Shown: in pieces, positions 61,210 to 64,000 of the stretch
Layout: each line of letters starts with the position of its first letter
Position numbering within the stretch: position 1 is the stretch's first letter
Assembly (NCBI GenBank): GCA_036493735.1
Contig: DASXPH010000047.1
Coordinates: 1 to 64,000, forward strand
Direction of reading: 5' to 3'
Length of the DNA: 64,000 bases
Origin: AG2 sp036493735
GTDB taxonomy: Bacteria > Gemmatimonadota > Gemmatimonadetes > Gemmatimonadales > Gemmatimonadaceae
Translations under genes and position numbers: made by a program
Notes under the pieces: generated by a model
Told to the model about the DNA's origin: nothing
Databases searched by the model: none
What the model saw: the letters and a program-made list of their open reading frames with translations, nothing else

Positions 61210-61223
61210 TGGTGATAAGATGC

Positions 61224-61802
61224 TCAACGCCGCTCGACGGGGATTGCCAACCGCGTGCTCTCCCACTCTACGTTCATCGTCGCGGCTCTGTTGGATGTGC
61301 GACGGAGCGTGATCGTCAACGTCTCGACCGGCTTGTCCACTCGCGCCGCGGGCACGACGCCGGAGCCCACGTCCTTGGTACGCACTGTGTCATCGATCGG
61401 AGTCCCCCACCGCTGCGCCTCGCCATTGACGACGACCCGCCACTCCTTTGCCTCTGGTATGACATACAGCGAATACCACCCCGCCGCGACATTGGTGCCC
61501 GCGATTCGCGCCGCGAATGGAAGGTAGATCGTCGTCGCTTCATTGGCGCCGAGACGCCAGGGCGTGCCGTACGGCACCAGCTGCCCCATGATCGGTCGGC
61601 CGTGCCGACTGGGACGGCTATAGCACACTTTGATCGTTCCACCGTCGAGCGCAACGGTTGCCGAGTCCAGGGGGCTCGGCCGCGTCTTCGCCTCGCTCGC
61701 GCTGCCGCGTATCCAGCACCCGTTCGAGTCGCCAACCTGCGCCACCAATCGCGGCGCGGCGACACACGTGACCAGCAGGGCCGTCCAGAGATGACTAATC
61801 AT
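61224..61802 (-). CDS. DUF2911-domain exported protein
   Basis: 192 residues with signal peptide ending LVAQ. DUF2911 body: SATVALDGGTIKVCYSRPSRHGRPIMGQLVPYGTPWRLGANEATTI with the family's RxxxGR and GANE segments, then AGWYSLYVIPEAKEWRVVVN. Function unknown; periplasmic in Bacteroidota-like taxa. ATGA overlap with the serine hydrolase upstream and 14-base gap to the membrane protein downstream, so a three-gene operon. Confidence 0.9.
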   Translation of the reverse strand: MISHLWTALLVTCVAAPRLVAQVGDSNGCWIRGSASEAKTRPSPLDSATVALDGGTIKVCYSRPSRHGRPIMGQLVPYGTPWRLGANEATTIYLPFAARIAGTNVAAGWYSLYVIPEAKEWRVVVNGEAQRWGTPIDDTVRTKDVGSGVVPAARVDKPVETLTITLRRTSNRAATMNVEWESTRLAIPVERR

Positions 61803-63514
61803 TGGCCCACCTTGGTGAAACGAAGATGCCTAACGCGGCCCGCCTCGATGAGATATCCGGTGATGCGGCCCTTCGCGTCACGCTGGACGTCGACGACGGT
61901 ACCGCCACCACCGCCACGCGTGAAACCATCCTTGTACGTCGGCTCGAGCACGCCAAGGCGGCGATCGTTCGCGTAAACGACGAGTTGACCCTTCTCCACC
62001 TTCCACACTTGCGTCGTCTCCACCTCGTCGCTCCGATAGCTCCCCGCATATTCGGCGAGCTGCGTCGGCGTGAGCGCGACGGTATCGGCACGCGTGAACG
62101 TCACCTCATCCCCCGTAGTGTGAACGATCATGCGTATTGGAGCGGCAGAAGGACCTTCGAAGCGCAGCTCGGTCCCGGATCCCTCTCGGAAGCGGCCGTC
62201 GCCGAGCGGGATGATGCGCGTGCGCTGGCCACCGGCGGCGAAGAGCGTGTCGCCGACGAGTAGCAGCCGTCGGACCTCCCCACGCTCGACGTTGCGCCAC
62301 ACGCCCACGAGGGGGCGAAGGGCTGTGGCGGGTACGTCGAAGCGCGGCGCGCCTTCGAGGGCGACGGTCCACATCGTCGCGCTGTCGGGTTGCATGCGGT
62401 CGGCGAGGTAGATACCTGCGACTTTACGAGCGAGGGAGTCCGGGCCCGATGTCGTCAGATTGCAGAACGTCGCGACGGCGAAGCGCTGATCAGGAAACCG
62501 CAAAAAGTGTCCGCGATAGCCCGCCCAGCTCCCGCCGTGCGACACGACGCGCAGACCGCGCAGCGTCCCGACGTTGAGGCCGATCGCGTATGCCTCGTTA
62601 GGACCGGATCGAGCCGGCAAGCCGTCGTTCAGCTTCGTTGGGGTCGTCATGGTCTCGATGATGTCGCGGCCGCCGACCGTCGCCTCGTCGTAATTGTTCA
62701 GCCAGCGGCCGAAATCCTCGACGGAAGTGTGCACCGCCCCCGCGCCCATGATCGCGCCGTCGTACGACGAACGTGCGACACGGAATCCCGCTCCCGCCCC
62801 CTGCCGTGGCGCATACCCCTCGGCGCCGTTCGGGATGATTGTCGTCGCGTCGGCGAGAATGCGCGTGTCGTGCATGCCTAACGGCTGAAAGATGCGCTCG
62901 TCGACGAACTGCGCGAGCGTCTTGCCGGTCAGTCGGTACACGATCTGCGCGGCGAGAATCCAGCCGGAATTCGTGTACAGATATCGCTCACCCGGCGTGT
63001 AGTTAGGCTCGGTCGAGTGGGTGATGACGCGGAGCGCGTCGATCGAGTCGCCGGCGAAGGTGCGGCCTGTCTGCGCCATCATGACGTAGATGTCGCGCAG
63101 CCCGCTGGTCTGACTCAGCGCGCGGCGCAGCGTGATCTTGTCCGCGTACGGCGGCAGCTCGGGGATGTATTTCCGGATCGGATCGTCGAACGAGAGCTTG
63201 CCCTCCTTCTGGAGCATGAGCATCGACATCGCGGTGAACTGCTTGGATATCGAGCCGACGTCGAGCACCGATCGCGGGGACATCGCGACCCCATGCTCGA
63301 GGCTCGCCATGCCGTAGCCGCGGGCATAGAGAATCTTGCCGTCCTGATAGACGCCGAGGGCGCAGCCTGGCGAGTCGGTGCGATCGAAGTGCTGGAAGAC
63401 GCTGTCGGCGCGGACCGCGCGCGCGTCGCGGACGCCAATGATCTGCTGGGCGTGAGTGGAGTTAGGCAGAAGCAGGACGACGGCGACGATCTCTAGTGTG
63501 CGGCGAAAAGACAT
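61799..63514 (-). CDS. Secreted serine hydrolase, class C beta-lactamase/esterase type
   Basis: 571 residues. Signal peptide to THAQ. Active-site motifs: SISK (Ser88, Lys91), YTNSGW (Tyr-x-Asn) and SHGGSW (third motif). A C-terminal domain of about 200 residues (from about 380) follows, carrying a DUF-like beta-domain. Beta-lactamase-like fold enzymes of this type include esterases and D-aminopeptidases; true beta-lactamase activity is not inferable. It heads the operon with DUF2911 and the membrane protein. Confidence 0.88.
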   Translation of the reverse strand: MSFRRTLEIVAVVLLLPNSTHAQQIIGVRDARAVRADSVFQHFDRTDSPGCALGVYQDGKILYARGYGMASLEHGVAMSPRSVLDVGSISKQFTAMSMLMLQKEGKLSFDDPIRKYIPELPPYADKITLRRALSQTSGLRDIYVMMAQTGRTFAGDSIDALRVITHSTEPNYTPGERYLYTNSGWILAAQIVYRLTGKTLAQFVDERIFQPLGMHDTRILADATTIIPNGAEGYAPRQGAGAGFRVARSSYDGAIMGAGAVHTSVEDFGRWLNNYDEATVGGRDIIETMTTPTKLNDGLPARSGPNEAYAIGLNVGTLRGLRVVSHGGSWAGYRGHFLRFPDQRFAVATFCNLTTSGPDSLARKVAGIYLADRMQPDSATMWTVALEGAPRFDVPATALRPLVGVWRNVERGEVRRLLLVGDTLFAAGGQRTRIIPLGDGRFREGSGTELRFEGPSAAPIRMIVHTTGDEVTFTRADTVALTPTQLAEYAGSYRSDEVETTQVWKVEKGQLVVYANDRRLGVLEPTYKDGFTRGGGGGTVVDVQRDAKGRITGYLIEAGRVRHLRFTKVGQ

Positions 63515-63595
63515 GGCGACGTGGAAGGGAGAGAGACGGGGAGTTGGCTAATGTCCAACGTCCAAGATCATCGTTGACAGTCGTCGACGGCGCTA

Positions 63596-63614
63596 TACTT
63601 TGCGATACAAAGTA
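63596..63614 (+). promoter_or_regulatory. TACTTTG-N5-CAAAGTA palindrome
   Basis: TACTTTG (63596-63602) and CAAAGTA (63608-63614) form a perfect 7-bp inverted repeat. It overlaps a TATACT -10-like hexamer, 19 bases before the start of the next gene. The dyad layout is like PadR-type operators. A TTGACA occurs at 63574-63579, but only 14 bases away from the -10. Confidence 0.65.
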
Positions 63615-63632
63615 CAACGCCTGGAGGCGACT

Positions 63633-64000
63633 GTGGGGCGCTGGACACGAATTGTTCGTGGGATGATCGGGACGGGATTGACGTTTGCTGTCGGGGTCGG
63701 CGGGGTGGCGACCATTCTGGGCACGATTGCCACGCTGATCGGCGGCGGCTCGTTTCGCGAAGTCTTCAGGATCGCGGGAAGACTGTCCGTCGCCGCGTTC
63801 CTGCTCGGCATCGGCTTCTCCGCCATTCTCGCGATCACGTCGCGGAGTCGTCGACTCGTCAATCTCTCGATCCCCCGCTTCGCGTCGCTCGGCGCCGGCG
63901 CGGGACTGATCTACTTCGGGTTGATATCGATCAACGGAGTCGGCAAGTGGTCGCTCGGGACCGCGATCCTGAACTTCCTTCTGCTCACCGGACTGGGCGC
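63633..64000 (+). CDS. Integral membrane protein, partial at window edge
   Basis: The frame starts at GTG 63633 (GGAGG seven bases upstream) and is open to the end, 122 codons. It encodes several hydrophobic segments: GLTFAVGVGGVATILGTIATLI, VAAFLLGIGFSAILAI, ASLGAGAGLIYFGLISI and a fourth at the edge. No family assigned. The palindromic operator just upstream implies regulated expression. Confidence 0.75.
   Translation, partial: MGRWTRIVRGMIGTGLTFAVGVGGVATILGTIATLIGGGSFREVFRIAGRLSVAAFLLGIGFSAILAITSRSRRLVNLSIPRFASLGAGAGLIYFGLISINGVGKWSLGTAILNFLLLTGLG

Larger units (their letters stand above)
1883..62883. repeat. Iterated octamer CGTTAGGC / GCCTAACG, about 40 copies
   Basis: By eye I count about 40 exact copies of the octamer on either strand (e.g. 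1883, 3045, 6283, 8617, 9306, 9957, 10611, 12002, 14414, 14986, 15241, 16118, 18796, 20140, 21087, 23520, 24359, 26259, 27068, 28101, 30495, 32065, 33859, 34988, 35336, 35806, 39709, 40387, 41973, 44922, 47926, 48466, 50764, 51204, 52907, 55069, 61828, 62876), plus about nine one-base-shorter CGTTAGG. It falls in coding DNA as Leu-Gly, Val-Arg, Pro-Asn and Leu-Thr, and also in gaps. Details are in the findings. Confidence 0.85.

Noticed and set aside
1883..62883. The iterated octamer as a restriction site or a telomere-type repeat
   Set aside because: Restriction sites tend to be avoided rather than enriched, and copies are dispersed singly on both strands rather than in tandem.
1..64000. Prophage, integron or transposon
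   Set aside because: No integrase, transposase, terminase or attachment repeats seen on either strand; base composition is even.

Overview
The window is about 65% G+C, gene-dense DNA with no tRNA, rRNA, CRISPR array, insertion sequence or phage gene that I could see. The gene mix suggests a soil-type Gemmatimonadota bacterium or a close relative: a SusC/SusD pair and a TonB receptor/DUF4249 pair in a high-GC genome, several MacB/FtsX-like permeases of the kind found next to PadR regulators, a bactofilin, and DUF4397, DUF4142 and DUF2911 secreted proteins. This assignment is inference from gene content. No marker gene is present.

Layout. 1-3.5 kb: a CPBP membrane protease (cut by the window edge), a zinc-ribbon protein overlapping a bactofilin, and two lipoproteins. 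3.5-12 kb: a SusCD outer-membrane uptake operon divergent from a TonB receptor/DUF4249 operon. 12-17.5 kb: a MEDS-domain protein, a ChbG-like deacetylase, a DUF4397 lipoprotein, an operon of a Ser/Thr kinase-BRCT fusion with a nitrilase-family amidohydrolase, and a DsrE-like Tat protein. 17.5-23.7 kb: a membrane protein, a large permease preceded by paired palindromes, and glpFK for glycerol uptake and phosphorylation. 23.6-33.5 kb: a ten-gene, tightly overlapping minus-strand operon that looks like an undescribed carrier-protein-based biosynthetic cluster (detailed below). 33.6-41.3 kb: a second large permease, a PIG-L deacetylase, two uncharacterised proteins, and a PadR-regulated permease with paired operator-like dyads. 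41.5-54 kb: mostly single genes for exported hydrolases and small enzymes (two M28 peptidases, an M55 peptidase, cupins, an FAD-linked oxidase, a ThuA-like protein, two small lipoproteins, a GNAT, a VOC protein), plus one frameshifted LiaF-like gene. 54-64 kb: a PQQ-type propeller lipoprotein, a TetR-controlled three-gene operon, an exported class V aminotransferase-like protein, a large secreted propeller protein with a haem motif, a serine hydrolase/DUF2911/membrane-protein operon, and the start of a membrane protein behind a palindromic operator.

The standout system is the 23.6-33.5 kb operon. In transcription order it encodes a phosphopantetheinyl transferase, a FabH-like ketosynthase, an NAD(P)-dependent reductase resembling thioester reductases, an acyl carrier protein, a stand-alone aminoacyl-tRNA-synthetase-like amino acid:carrier-protein ligase, two ferritin-like di-iron proteins, a DUF3419 (BtaA-like) aminocarboxypropyl transferase, a GNAT acyltransferase and an MMPL-type exporter. 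This suggests a pathway that charges an amino acid onto a carrier protein, modifies it oxidatively, and elongates or reductively releases it, then exports a possibly lipidic product.

The second striking signal is at the DNA level. The octamer CGTTAGGC (or its complement GCCTAACG) occurs about 40 times, roughly once per 1.6 kb, on both strands, in and between genes, and in every reading frame that does not create a stop. I also see intergenic inverted repeats built from short G/T-rich words, and several well-formed palindromic operators.
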